NCBI GenBank assembly: GCA_003577315.1
Contig: QEVK01000024.1
Span: 1 to 59,033, forward strand
Origin: Hyphomicrobiales bacterium
GTDB taxonomy: Bacteria > Pseudomonadota > Alphaproteobacteria > Rhizobiales > Rhizobiaceae
DNA: 59,033 bases
Direction: 5' to 3'
Shown here: piece by piece, positions 12,323-20,685 of the stretch
Position numbering within the stretch: position 1 is the stretch's first letter
How the letters are laid out: every line of letters begins with the position of its first letter
Translations under genes and position numbers: made by a program
Notes under the pieces: generated by a model
The model's input: the letters and a program-made list of their open reading frames with translations, nothing else
Databases searched by the model: none
What the model was told of the DNA's origin: nothing

Positions 12323-15300
12323 TCACTGCGCCAGCACCCGCGTCGAGGGAAAGACGATCTCGACCAGCGTGCCCTCGCCCGGCGTCGAGGAGATGGTGAA
12401 GCGGGCGCGGTTGGCCTCGACCATGGCCTTGGTCAGCGGCAGGCCGAGCCCGGTGCCGTCGTGGCGGCCGCGCTTCAGCGCGTTGATCTGCTTGAACGGC
12501 TTCATCGCCTGGTCGATCTCGGCCAGCGTCATGCCGATGCCGGTGTCGCGCACCCGCATCGCCACGTCGCCGGAAGCCTCGTAGGCGGTGGAGACGATCA
12601 CCTGGCCGCCGGCCTGGGTGTAGCGGATGGCGTTGGACAGAAGGTTGAGCGCGATCTGGCGCACGCTGCGCAAGTCGGCCACCACGTCGGGCAGGCGCGA
12701 GGCGAGCGAGGAGCGGATGATGACGCGCTCGCGGTTGGCCTGCGGCTGCATCATGGCCACGGCCTCGGCCAGCGCCTCGTTGAGCGACACCGCCTCGTAG
12801 TTCATCTCCTGCTCGCCGGCCTCGATCTTGGAGATGTCGAGCAGGTCGTTGACGAGGTCGAGCACGTGGTTGCCCGAGCGGTTGATGTCGCGCAGGTAGT
12901 CGCGGTAGCGGTCGGAGCCGATCGGGCCGAACTTCTCGTCCATCATCAGCTCGGAAAAGCCGATGATGGCGTTGAGCGGCGTGCGGATCTCGTGGCTGAC
13001 GCGGGCGAGGAACTCCGTCTTCTGCGAGGAGGCGCGCTCGGCCTGGGCGCGCGCCTGGGTCAGCTCCTCCTCGGCGCGCTTGAACTGGGTGATGTCGCGG
13101 ACCACCGCGCAGTAGCCGCTGTCCTCGGGCAGGCGGCCGATGGTCATGAACAGCGGGATGAAGCGGCCTTCCCGCTCGCGGCCGATCACCTCGCGGCCGT
13201 CGTTGAGCACGCTGGCGACGCCGTTGTCGGCGAGACCGGCAAGGTAGTCGCGCGCCGATTTCTGGCTCTCTATGGCGAACAGCGTCGAGAACGGCTTGCC
13301 CTCCACCTCGGCGCTGTCGAAGCCGAACAGCGCCTCGGCCGGGCGGCTGATGTTGCGGATCGTGCCGTCGGGGGCGATCAGCACCACGCCGTCGGTGGCG
13401 GTGTCGATGATGGTGCGCAGCTCGGACAGGTGCCGCTCCAGCTCGCGGATCGCGGCCTCGGGCTCGGCCTTGACCGGTGCGGCAGGTTCCGCCGCGGCGT
13501 GCGCCGGCGCGGCGTGCCCGTCGGCGCGGCGCAGCGCCAGAAGCAGCGCCGTCCCCTCCTGCCAGCCGACGGATTGCAGATGCGCGTCGACCGGGAAGAC
13601 CTCGCCGCCCAGCGTGCGCAGCCTGAGCTTGCGCCCGCCCGCCTCGGTCGCGGCGTCCGGCGCCTCGTCGACGAACAGCCGGTCGAGGCCGCCCTCGCGG
13701 CGGATCTGGTCGAGGCTGGCGTAGCCGGTCAGGTCGAGGAACTCGCGGTTGGCGAAATAGAGAGCGTCGCCGGCATGGACGAGGAGCGGCAGCGGCAGGC
13801 CCGAGATCAGCTCGGGATCGACCATGGGGCGGCGCTCGCCGCCGGCGAAGGCGGAAGGCACGGCCTCCTCGCCCGCTTCGAGCGACGCGGCGTCCCCGTC
13901 CTGCGCCTCGTTCTCCTGCGCCTCGTCGGCCGGCGGCGAAGGCGGCTCCTCCCCGGCCGCCTCGACCGGCCCGGCTTCGGCGTCGAGGCGAGGCGCGCGC
14001 GGGGCGGCCGCGTCGGCTCCGGCGGCCGGCGCGCTTGCCGCCTCGTCTTCCTCCACCGCGCCGGCCTCGCGGCGCAGCCGCTCGCGGATTTCCTCGAAGG
14101 CGCTGCGCTCGCCGGCCGAAAGCTGGCGCTCCGGCTGCTGCGGCAGCGGCGGCCGGTGCTCGGCGAGCCGGATGATCTTGTCGCTGGTGCGCCGGCGCAA
14201 CCGCTCGGTGATCGAGATCACCGGCACCTCGCTGCGGAAGGGATCGATGGCGTCGGCCGGCGGCGGCGCGGTCGGCGCTTCGGCGGCGGGGGCGGCAGCG
14301 TCCCCGGCCGGCGGCGCCGGCTCCTCGCGCGCCTGCGCGGGCGGCTGACCGAAGCCGAGGCCGCGCCGATGCGGATCCGCCGCCGCGTCGCCCATGCGCA
14401 CCACGCCGAAGCCGCGGAAGCCCTCGAAGACGCGGTCGCGGTTGTAGACCGGCAGGGCGGCCAGATCGACCGGCGCGACGAGGTCGGTGCCGGCGACCGG
14501 CCACATGACGGTGCGGCCCGACCACGTGTCGCGGCGCTCCAGCAGGAGCGCGATCTCGTCGTCGGCGTCGAGGCCGAAGCGCGCCGCCACCTCGCGGAAC
14601 GGCCGGCCGATGACGTCGGCGGCGTCGGAGCCGACCGCCTCGGCAAACTCCTTCGAGATGGCGCTGAAGGCGCCGCGCGCATCGGTGCGCCAGACGAAGC
14701 GCACCGGGTCGGCGCCAAGGTTGGGCGGCGTGCGCGAACGCCGCTCGCCGGCGGCCTGCTCCTCGCCTGCCCCGGCGGCGTGGCCGCGCGTTCCCTCGAA
14801 ATACCAGTCGTCGGAATCGCCGCCGCGCCCGGCGGGGGCCGCGGCCTCCTCCGCGACGCGCTCCGGCAGGTCGGCGTCGGAGGGAGCCGGTGTCTCGTCC
14901 AGGGGCGGCACGCCCGCCTCGTCTTCGGGCACGATCTCCTCGATCGGCTCGTCCACGGCGATCATCAGGTTGAGCGCCGGCTCGTCGGTCAGCCGGGCGA
15001 TCCCGGCCGGGATCAGCCCGTCGCGCGCGGGGATCAGGCGCTTGACCAGCCGGTCGCTCTCCCGCGCCACCTCGGCGACGAGGCCGGCAAGCGTGTCCTG
15101 CGCGATGCCGAGGTCGGCGAAACCGTCGGATGCGGCGCGAAGGTTCGCCTCGCCGTCGAGCAGCGCCGCGAAATAGCCCGCCTCCTCGAAGCCGGCCACG
15201 ATGCGGCCGGCCGCATCGCCGCCGCCCTCGCCCGGAACGGCGAGCAGCACGGCCGGCACGCCGTCGGGCAGGGTGACGGCGCTGACGCTGAACGGCACGG

Positions 15301-15592
15301 CGCGGCTCGTCGCGCCGCGCGCCAGCCTGACCATCACCGTGCGGTCGCGGCCCATGCGCGGGAAGCCGGGCACGGCCGCGATCTGCCGCCGGGCGACGAA
15401 GCCGAGGCCGGGCTGCGCGCCCATCACCGATTCCACGTCGTCGTGGCCGAACAGCGCGGCACCCGCGCCGTTGGCCCACAGCACCTCGTCGAGATCGACC
15501 GACAGGAGCGCCAGCGCGTCGCCTGCGGCAAAACGCGCACGCACCTCCTCCAGCACGGCGATGTCGATGAAGGAATAACGGCCGGAAGCCAT
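12323..15592 (-). CDS. PdhS-like PAS-domain sensor histidine kinase
   Basis: A large cytosolic hybrid of sensory and kinase modules, 1089 residues, with no membrane helix. The N-terminal third has PAS-like folds (LALLSVDLDEVLWANGAG). The middle (about 400-610) is a low-complexity Ala/Glu/Pro linker. A PAS domain near 740-850 (TDGVVLIAPDGTIRNISRP) precedes the dimerisation domain HEIRTPLNAIIGFSE with the phospho-His at about 867. The ATPase domain has NLLSNAIRY, DTGIGM and GTGLGL. The HisKA subtype and architecture resemble PdhS/DivJ/PleC kinases of Rhizobiales, which control the DivK cell-cycle regulator. It ends 2 bp from the convergent iron permease gene. PdhS assignment is inference. Confidence 0.8.
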   Translation of the reverse strand: MASGRYSFIDIAVLEEVRARFAAGDALALLSVDLDEVLWANGAGAALFGHDDVESVMGAQPGLGFVARRQIAAVPGFPRMGRDRTVMVRLARGATSRAVPFSVSAVTLPDGVPAVLLAVPGEGGGDAAGRIVAGFEEAGYFAALLDGEANLRAASDGFADLGIAQDTLAGLVAEVARESDRLVKRLIPARDGLIPAGIARLTDEPALNLMIAVDEPIEEIVPEDEAGVPPLDETPAPSDADLPERVAEEAAAPAGRGGDSDDWYFEGTRGHAAGAGEEQAAGERRSRTPPNLGADPVRFVWRTDARGAFSAISKEFAEAVGSDAADVIGRPFREVAARFGLDADDEIALLLERRDTWSGRTVMWPVAGTDLVAPVDLAALPVYNRDRVFEGFRGFGVVRMGDAAADPHRRGLGFGQPPAQAREEPAPPAGDAAAPAAEAPTAPPPADAIDPFRSEVPVISITERLRRRTSDKIIRLAEHRPPLPQQPERQLSAGERSAFEEIRERLRREAGAVEEDEAASAPAAGADAAAPRAPRLDAEAGPVEAAGEEPPSPPADEAQENEAQDGDAASLEAGEEAVPSAFAGGERRPMVDPELISGLPLPLLVHAGDALYFANREFLDLTGYASLDQIRREGGLDRLFVDEAPDAATEAGGRKLRLRTLGGEVFPVDAHLQSVGWQEGTALLLALRRADGHAAPAHAAAEPAAPVKAEPEAAIRELERHLSELRTIIDTATDGVVLIAPDGTIRNISRPAEALFGFDSAEVEGKPFSTLFAIESQKSARDYLAGLADNGVASVLNDGREVIGREREGRFIPLFMTIGRLPEDSGYCAVVRDITQFKRAEEELTQARAQAERASSQKTEFLARVSHEIRTPLNAIIGFSELMMDEKFGPIGSDRYRDYLRDINRSGNHVLDLVNDLLDISKIEAGEQEMNYEAVSLNEALAEAVAMMQPQANRERVIIRSSLASRLPDVVADLRSVRQIALNLLSNAIRYTQAGGQVIVSTAYEASGDVAMRVRDTGIGMTLAEIDQAMKPFKQINALKRGRHDGTGLGLPLTKAMVEANRARFTISSTPGEGTLVEIVFPSTRVLAQ

Positions 15593-15742
15593 GAGCGGAC
15601 CTGATGCTTGCGCGCGGAACGGACGCTTCTTGGATTAACTCTTTATTAATAAAGGCAGGGCCGGCCCGCGTCCACAATGGCGGCCAGTGTGCCCGGGCGA
15701 ATCTTGCGCCTTGGTTAACCCGCGACCGGCCGATTGATGCGA

Positions 15743-15760
15743 TGCAACAAAAATGTTGCA
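15743..15760. promoter_or_regulatory. Perfect palindrome upstream of phasin, candidate PhaR operator
   Basis: TGCAACA-AAAA-TGTTGCA, 7-bp perfect arms, followed directly by further TGCA (15762-15765). PhaR, the PHB-responsive repressor of phasin genes, binds TGC-rich dyads in other Alphaproteobacteria. The palindrome overlaps the -35 of the best promoter candidate, as expected for a repressor site. No PhaR gene is in the window, so the link is inference. Confidence 0.5.
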
Positions 15761-15785
15761 ATGCACAAAAGGATGCGCTATATGA
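15757..15785 (+). promoter_or_regulatory. Candidate promoter of the phasin gene
   Basis: TTGCAA (15757-15762), 17-nt spacer, TATATG (15780-15785). The leader to the ATG at 15855 would be about 63 nt. The -35 overlaps the right arm of the TGCAACA palindrome. Confidence 0.45.
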
Positions 15786-15854
15786 GCAACCAAGCGATGC
15801 AAGCTGCGGCCGCAGTCGAAGATGCGGTCGAACCCCCAGCGCAAGAGGATTGAG

Positions 15855-16298
15855 ATGACCAAGACCGTCAAGACCGCTGAGTTCCCGACCTTCGACGCCG
15901 AGAAGGCGACCGACCAGTTCCGCGCCTTCGCCGAGAAGGGCGTCGAGCAGTCCAAGGAAGCCTATGCCAAGCTGAAGTCCGGCGCCGAGACCACGCAGAA
16001 GGCGCTCGAGTCGACCTTCGAGCAGGCCAAGGCCGTCGGCAGCGAGTTCTCGCTGAAGTCGATCGCCGCCGCCCGCGCCAACGCCGAGGCCGGCTTCGCC
16101 CATCTCGAGGCGCTGGTCGCCGCCAAGTCGCTGTCCGAGGTGATCGAGTTGCAGACCGCCTTCGTGCGCAAGTCCGTCGAGACCGCCATCGAGCAGGCCA
16201 AGGACTTCCAGGCCGCCTCGACCAAGGCCGCCGAGGAGGTCTCCAAGCCGCTCAAGGACGTGTTCGAGAAGACCGTCAAGGAACTCAAGGTCGCCTGA
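15855..16298 (+). CDS. Phasin family protein (PHB granule-associated)
   Basis: A 147-residue small, helical, Ala/Lys/Glu-rich protein of the phasin family that coats polyhydroxybutyrate granules. Landmarks are DQFRAFAEKGVEQSKEAY, AETTQKALESTFEQAKAVG and FAHLEALVAAKSLSEVIELQ, the last a typical phasin segment. The ATG at 15855 has an AAGAGGA site (15842-15848) with good spacing; the upstream in-frame ATG at 15822 lacks one. It is monocistronic, with its own promoter region, candidate PhaR site and a strong terminator. Confidence 0.9.
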   Translation: MTKTVKTAEFPTFDAEKATDQFRAFAEKGVEQSKEAYAKLKSGAETTQKALESTFEQAKAVGSEFSLKSIAAARANAEAGFAHLEALVAAKSLSEVIELQTAFVRKSVETAIEQAKDFQAASTKAAEEVSKPLKDVFEKTVKELKVA

Positions 16299-16398
16299 GG
16301 CGTTCCAGCGAAAAGTCAGCCCGCGGGGCGGAAATCCTCCTCCCTTCCGAGCCGCGGGCCCGCAGACCGGCATCCTCCTCCCGCCGGTCTGATATAGG

Positions 16399-16431
16399 AA
16401 AAGGCCGGGCCCTCCTCCCCCCGGCCTTTTT
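16399..16431 (+). terminator. Rho-independent terminator downstream of phasin
   Basis: AAAAGGCCGGG (16399-16409) pairs with CCCGGCCTTTTT (16420-16431) around a C-rich loop, ending in a T run. It is about 100 bp past the phasin stop. The A tract on the 5' side makes it potentially bidirectional. Confidence 0.8.
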
Positions 16432-16546
16432 CCTTTTGCGGCCCTGCCTTCACGATCGCCGCAAAAGGCACGGACGTGCCTCTCGGCGCACTTGAAATCG
16501 CCACCGATTGCCCGTAATAGCCTCGCCAGCCCTTCGGCGTGTGCAT

Positions 16547-16623
16547 GCGGTTGTAGCTCAGTTGGTTAGAGCGCTGGTTTGTGGCACCAGAGGTCGGTGG
16601 TTCGAATCCACCCAACCGTACCA
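16547..16623 (+). tRNA. tRNA-His (anticodon GTG)
   Basis: A complete cloverleaf with encoded CCA: acceptor GCGGTTG / CAACCGT, D arm AGCTCAGTTGGTTAGAGC (landmark AGCTCAG), anticodon stem CTGGT / ACCAG around loop TTGTGGC with GTG at 16581-16583, and T arm GGTTCGAATCC. The gene reads G1-U72 with A73 and no extra G at -1, which is the unusual alphaproteobacterial form of tRNA-His. Confidence 0.96.
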
Positions 16624-16640
16624 CTTCCCTTTCGCCCCGT

Positions 16641-18149
16641 TCAGAACAGCGAGCCCTGCCCGCCCGGCTCCGGCTTCCTCGCCGGCCGCCTTGCCGCCGG
16701 CCGCGAGGGCCCCTCGCCCACGGCCTCGACATCGACGCTGCCGTCCGCGAACTCGATGGCGAGCGCGTCGCCCGGCCTGACGCCGGCGGCGGACTTGACC
16801 GGCCGCCCCCCGGCATCCAGCACCAGCGCGAAGCCGCGCCTGAGCACCGCCCTGTGGGACAGGGTCTCGGCAAGCCGCCACGCCTGAGCGAGCCTCGTTT
16901 CGCGCCGTTCCAGCCCGACATCGACGCATGCGTCGGCCCGCCGTTCGAGCACGCGCAGCGTCTCGCCATGGCCCTGGAGCCGCCGCGACAGCGCGGCGGG
17001 CGACACGCGGGCGGCATCGCGGGCAAGGCGGGTGCGCGCCTCCGCCAGCCGGCGCTGGAGCAGGGCGGGCGAAAGCCGCAGGGCGCGGAAGCGCAGCCGC
17101 CTGGCCTCGGTGCTGGCCTTGAGCGCGCGCTCGAGCCGGCTCGCCGCCTCGTCGAAGTCGCGGCGCGGCAGCGCCAGCAGCTCGTCTATGGACGGCAGGG
17201 CCCTTGCCGCGGCGCGCAGCGCCTGGCGCTTGCGCTCGCCATGGCGGGAGACCGCGCCCTTCAGCCGCGCCGAAAGCCGCGCCACGGCCGCCTCCAGATC
17301 GGCCCTGACCGGCACGGCAAGCTCGGCCGCACCCGTGGGCGTCGGCGCGCGCACGTCCGCGACATGGTCGATCAGCGTCCAGTCGGTCTCGTGGCCGACG
17401 GCCGAGATCACCGGGATGTGCGAGGCGGCGACGGCGCGCACCACCGCCTCGTCGTTGAAGCCCCACAAATCCTCCAGGCTGCCGCCGCCGCGCGCCACGA
17501 TCAGCACGTCGGGCCGCGGGATCGGCCCGAGGGGATCGAGGCCGTTGAAGCCCTCGACGGCCGCCGCCACCTCCGCGCCCGCCGTCTCGCCCTGAACCCG
17601 CACCGGCCAGACCAGCACATGCAGCGGGAAGCGGTCGGAGATGCGGTGGACGATGTCGCGGATGACCGCGCCGGTCGGCGAGGTGACGACGCCGATGACG
17701 CGCGGCATGAACGGCAGGAGCTGCTTGCGCGCGGCGTCGAACAGCCCTTCGGCGGCGAGCCGCCGGCGCCGCTCCTCGAGCAGCGCCATCAGCGCGCCGG
17801 CGCCCGCCGGCTCCAGATTGTCGATGACGATCTGGTACTTCGACGAGCCGGGATAGGTGGTGAGCTTGCCCGAGGCCACCACCTCCATCCCCTCCTCGGG
17901 CCTGAACTTCAGGCGCGAGAAGGTGCCCTTCCAGATCACCGCCTCCAGCCGCGCGCGCTCGTCCTTCAACGCGAAATAGGCGTGGCCGGACGAATGCGGC
18001 CCGCGATAGCCGGAGATCTCGCCGCGCACGCGCACATTGCCGAAGGCGTCCTCGACCGTGCGCTTCAGCGCGCCGGAGATTTCGGAGACGGTGTATTCGG
18101 CGGCATTGGTGACAGGCGCCGAATCGGCATCGGGGAAGGGATCGCTCAT
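16641..18149 (-). CDS. xseA: Exodeoxyribonuclease VII large subunit
   Basis: The large subunit of the single-strand-specific exonuclease VII, acting with XseB in repair. 502 residues. The N-terminal OB fold is seen as [19 protein letters not shown] and [19 protein letters not shown] (landmarks [15 protein letters not shown]). The catalytic domain contains [15 protein letters not shown] (landmark [11 protein letters not shown]), [14 protein letters not shown] and [12 protein letters not shown], all family signatures. A coiled-coil Arg/Ala/Leu-rich segment follows (about 300-420). xseB is not adjacent. The end lies 18 bp from tRNA-His, and the start is 34 bp downstream of the LysR gene stop, so it may share that transcript. 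Confidence 0.96.
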   Translation of the reverse strand: MSDPFPDADSAPVTNAAEYTVSEISGALKRTVEDAFGNVRVRGEISGYRGPHSSGHAYFALKDERARLEAVIWKGTFSRLKFRPEEGMEVVASGKLTTYPGSSKYQIVIDNLEPAGAGALMALLEERRRRLAAEGLFDAARKQLLPFMPRVIGVVTSPTGAVIRDIVHRISDRFPLHVLVWPVRVQGETAGAEVAAAVEGFNGLDPLGPIPRPDVLIVARGGGSLEDLWGFNDEAVVRAVAASHIPVISAVGHETDWTLIDHVADVRAPTPTGAAELAVPVRADLEAAVARLSARLKGAVSRHGERKRQALRAAARALPSIDELLALPRRDFDEAASRLERALKASTEARRLRFRALRLSPALLQRRLAEARTRLARDAARVSPAALSRRLQGHGETLRVLERRADACVDVGLERRETRLAQAWRLAETLSHRAVLRRGFALVLDAGGRPVKSAAGVRPGDALAIEFADGSVDVEAVGEGPSRPAARRPARKPEPGGQGSLF

Positions 18150-18185
18150 GGCGCGATTGGGCCTTCCGCCGGGGCCGAGGTCAAG

Positions 18186-19142
18186 TCACCACACGGCGGC
18201 GGCCTGGCGCTGCCTCTGCCGGCGCACGCGCGCGAACGGCGCGGCCTCGAAGTCGAACTGGCCGATCTCCTCCGCCGCCGGCACCGAGATGTTGTCGAGG
18301 CTTTCGGCGATGTGGCGCGCCAGCGCGTCGACAATCTCGGGCTGGCTCGAATGGCCGCGCATGATGCCGATGCGCACTTCCGGCAGCGCGCCGAAGCCTT
18401 CGGCCTCGCCGAGGATGCGCATGCCGGGGCGCAGCGCGCATTCCGGCAGCACCGAGACCGCCTGGCCCGACAGCACCGTGGCGATCAGCACCGTCGCCGA
18501 CCAGCTTGAGAACAGGATGCGGTAGTCGCGGCCCATGGCGTCGAGCACGTCGCAGGCGGCGCGCCGCCACAGGCAGGTGGTGCGGCCGACGGCGAGCGGC
18601 AGCACCTCCTCCTCGTGGATCGAATGGTTGGCCGAGGTGACCCACAGAAGCGGCTCGCGCCGCACCACCTCCGAGGCGCTGCGCTCGTTGCTGTGGGTGA
18701 CGATGGCGATGTCGAGATGGCCGCGCTTGAGGTGGTCGACCAGATTGACCGTCGGCTCGCAGACGACCGACAGCTCGACGCGCGGGTTGGAGCGGGCGAA
18801 GCGCGCCACGATCTCCGGCAGGAAGCGGTCGGCATAGTCGTCGGGCGTGCCGATGCGGATCGAGCCCTCGAGGCTGGCGTCGTCGAAGGCGGCGAGCGTC
18901 TCGCGGTTGAGCCGCAGCAGCCGGCGCGCATAGGTCAGGAGCCGCTCGCCCTCCTCCGTCAGCCGGTTGCTGCGTCCCTCCTTCTCGAACAGCGCCTTGC
19001 CCAGCCGCTCCTCCAGCCGGCGCATCTGCATCGACACCGCCGATTGCGTGCGGTGCACCTCCTCGGCGGCGCGGGTGAAGGAGCCGGTGTCGGCGATGGT
19101 GACGAAGGTCTGGATCTGGTCGAGGTCGAGCGGGGTTGCCAT
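18186..19142 (-). CDS. LysR-family regulator, LsrB/VtlR-like
   Basis: A LysR-type regulator of about 318 residues. The winged helix lies in residues 5-65 (LDQIQTFVTIADTGSFTRAA, HRTQSAVSMQMRRLEERLGK as landmarks TGSFTRAAEEV and SAVSMQMRRLE). The effector domain begins SIRIGTPDDYADRFLPEI. This combination resembles the rhizobial LsrB and Brucella VtlR regulators, from memory. VtlR in Brucella activates small DUF1127 genes, and a DUF1127 gene lies divergently next door, which supports the idea. Two starts are possible (19142 and 19151, MRAMATP); I give the shorter. A 9-bp inverted repeat lies between the divergent genes. Confidence 0.85.
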   Translation of the reverse strand: MATPLDLDQIQTFVTIADTGSFTRAAEEVHRTQSAVSMQMRRLEERLGKALFEKEGRSNRLTEEGERLLTYARRLLRLNRETLAAFDDASLEGSIRIGTPDDYADRFLPEIVARFARSNPRVELSVVCEPTVNLVDHLKRGHLDIAIVTHSNERSASEVVRREPLLWVTSANHSIHEEEVLPLAVGRTTCLWRRAACDVLDAMGRDYRILFSSWSATVLIATVLSGQAVSVLPECALRPGMRILGEAEGFGALPEVRIGIMRGHSSQPEIVDALARHIAESLDNISVPAAEEIGQFDFEAAPFARVRRQRQRQAAAVW

Positions 19143-19161
19143 GGCGCGCATCCATAACGTC

Positions 19162-19200
19162 GATTGATCCCAAACATTAAAAACATTCGTTGGATCAATC
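19162..19200. promoter_or_regulatory. Inverted repeat, candidate operator of the divergent LysR regulator
   Basis: GATTGATCC (19162-19170) and GGATCAATC (19192-19200) form perfect 9-bp arms separated by 21 bp. The spacer holds two AAACATT copies. Arm centres are 30 bp apart, about three helical turns, so a tetrameric LysR protein could contact both on one face. It lies 20 bp from the LysR start and 110 bp from the DUF1127 start. Confidence 0.55.
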
Positions 19201-19309
19201 AATGGCGGTGTGCGACAGGTTCGACGCCCAAGCTCAAGGCGCGATCCCGTCCTGCTGTCGCCGCATCCTCCCATGCGGCCGCGCCGGACACCGACCGAAG
19301 GAGACGACG

Positions 19310-19573
19310 ATGACCGCCCTCGACCACCGCACGCCCGCAGCCCGCGCGGATGCCGTCGCGGTGCGCGCGACCGACACCCTGCGCGGCCTGCTGCGCGCGC
19401 TCGCCAACCGCCGCGAGATGACCCGCCTTTCCGATCTTTCGGATCGCGGCCTTGCCGATATCGGCCTGATGCGCGGCGATCTCCACTTCGCGCGCCGCGC
19501 GCCGCTCGGCGTGGACCCGACCGCGCGGCTCGCCGCGGTCGCCCGCGAGCGCGTGCATTCGCTTCGCGGCTGA
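19310..19573 (+). CDS. DUF1127 small protein
   Basis: An 87-residue basic protein with the DUF1127 signature in its middle (RREMTRLSDLSDRGLADIGL; landmark LSDRGLADIGL). These Arg-rich small proteins are common in Rhizobiales; some affect RNA turnover, phosphate or stress responses. ATG 19310 was chosen because an AAGGAG site lies 7 nt upstream (19298-19303). The N-terminal region is Ala-rich and not conserved. Divergent from the LysR gene and probably its target. It ends in a strong terminator, so it is likely monocistronic. Confidence 0.85.
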   Translation: MTALDHRTPAARADAVAVRATDTLRGLLRALANRREMTRLSDLSDRGLADIGLMRGDLHFARRAPLGVDPTARLAAVARERVHSLRG

Positions 19574-19626
19574 GACCCTTCCCGCAGGCTCCCCTCACAG
19601 CCGGCTCCCCCGGCGGCCTGCTCGCT

Positions 19627-19658
19627 GCCCGGCCCTTTCGCGAGGGTCGGGCTTTTTT
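19627..19658 (+). terminator. Rho-independent terminator after the DUF1127 gene
   Basis: GCCCGGCCCT (19627-19636) pairs with AGGGTCGGGC (19643-19652), one G-T mismatch, loop TTCGCG, followed by TTTTTT. Plus-strand orientation matches the DUF1127 transcript. Confidence 0.85.
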
Positions 19659-19673
19659 GCGCCGGCAGGAAAG

Positions 19674-20579
19674 TCAGCGCCGGCGCTGCTTCTCCATGCC
19701 CTGGAGGAACTGGTCGAAGATCGATTCCATGCTCTTCTGGTAGTCGTCGCGGCCGCGGGCGCCGGCCTCGAACATGTCGCCGAACAGGTCGTCATAGGGC
19801 GTGCGCGGCCGCCCGCTCGGATTGGTGCGCGGGGCGGCCTTCGGCTTCGCCGCCGTGCGCGGGGCGGGCTCGGCCTGCCGCTGGCCGCCGCCCAGCATCT
19901 CCTCGAAGATGCGGCCGAGCGGGTTGTCGCCATAGGGGCTCTGCGGAGCCTGCGGCGCGGACCGCGCCTGCCCGCCGCCGCCGAACATGCCCTCGAGGAT
20001 CTTGCCGAAGGGGTTGTCGAACGGGCCCGGCTGCGGCGCTTCCTGCCGCGGCTGCGGCTGGCCGAAGCCGCCGCCCTGCTTCATCATCTGCTCGATGATC
20101 TCCTGCAAGGGATTGCCCTGACCGCCGAAGCCGGCGGCGCCGAGCTGGCCGGTCGACTGCCCGGTGGCTTGCTTGAACAGGCCGCCCATGATCATCGCCG
20201 CCAGCGCCGGCAACATCTGCTGCAACGTCTGCTGGGCGATGCCGGTGGCCTGCGCGGCCTGCGCGGCGACGGCGCGCGACAGCTCCTTGGAGCCGAACAG
20301 GTGGCCGAGGATGCCGTTGCCCTCCTGCACGCCCTGGGGCGAGAAGGCGACGGCGGCGTCCTCGAAATAGCGGGCGTGCTGGCCGGACGCCAGCGCGGCA
20401 AGGAAGTTGCCGAGATCGTAGGGATTGGCGGCGTTGCGCTTCAGCCCCTGGCTGAAGGCGGGCATGAGCGCGGCGAGCGCCTCCTGCGCCTGCTGCTGCG
20501 ACAGGCCGAACTGCCGTGCCATCTGTTCGACGGCGTTGCCGTTCCGGGCGTTGGCGAGCATGTCGAACAAGGGCAGCAT
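19674..20579 (-). CDS. DUF937 domain protein
   Basis: A 301-residue cytosolic protein. The N-terminal two thirds match the DUF937 type: LPLFDMLANARNGNAVEQMARQFGLSQQQAQEALAALMPAFSQGL at the start (landmark FGLSQQQAQEALAALMP), then YFEDAAVAFSPQGVQEGNGILGHLFGS (landmark GNGILGHLFGS). From about residue 165 it becomes low-complexity, rich in Gly, Gln and Pro, with three repeats of an FDNPFGKILEGMFGGG / YGDNPLGRIFEEMLGGG type motif. No function is established for the family. It is a single gene, convergent with DUF1127. Confidence 0.8.
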   Translation of the reverse strand: MLPLFDMLANARNGNAVEQMARQFGLSQQQAQEALAALMPAFSQGLKRNAANPYDLGNFLAALASGQHARYFEDAAVAFSPQGVQEGNGILGHLFGSKELSRAVAAQAAQATGIAQQTLQQMLPALAAMIMGGLFKQATGQSTGQLGAAGFGGQGNPLQEIIEQMMKQGGGFGQPQPRQEAPQPGPFDNPFGKILEGMFGGGGQARSAPQAPQSPYGDNPLGRIFEEMLGGGQRQAEPAPRTAAKPKAAPRTNPSGRPRTPYDDLFGDMFEAGARGRDDYQKSMESIFDQFLQGMEKQRRR

Positions 20580-20685
20580 GGCGGATTCCTCCGGTTGTCG
20601 GTGCCGCCAGACTAGAGCATCGGCGGCGAAAGGAAAATCGCCGGCTTCGCCCTTGCGGGGCGGCGGCCCTGCGCGGCCGGGCGGA

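Noticed and set aside
12303..16373. Very long open frames in other phases (for example 1356 codons here and 1297 codons at 50025-53918)
   Set aside because: High GC removes stop codons in the shadow frames; the products are Arg/Ala/Gly-rich nonsense, and real genes with family motifs occupy the same DNA.
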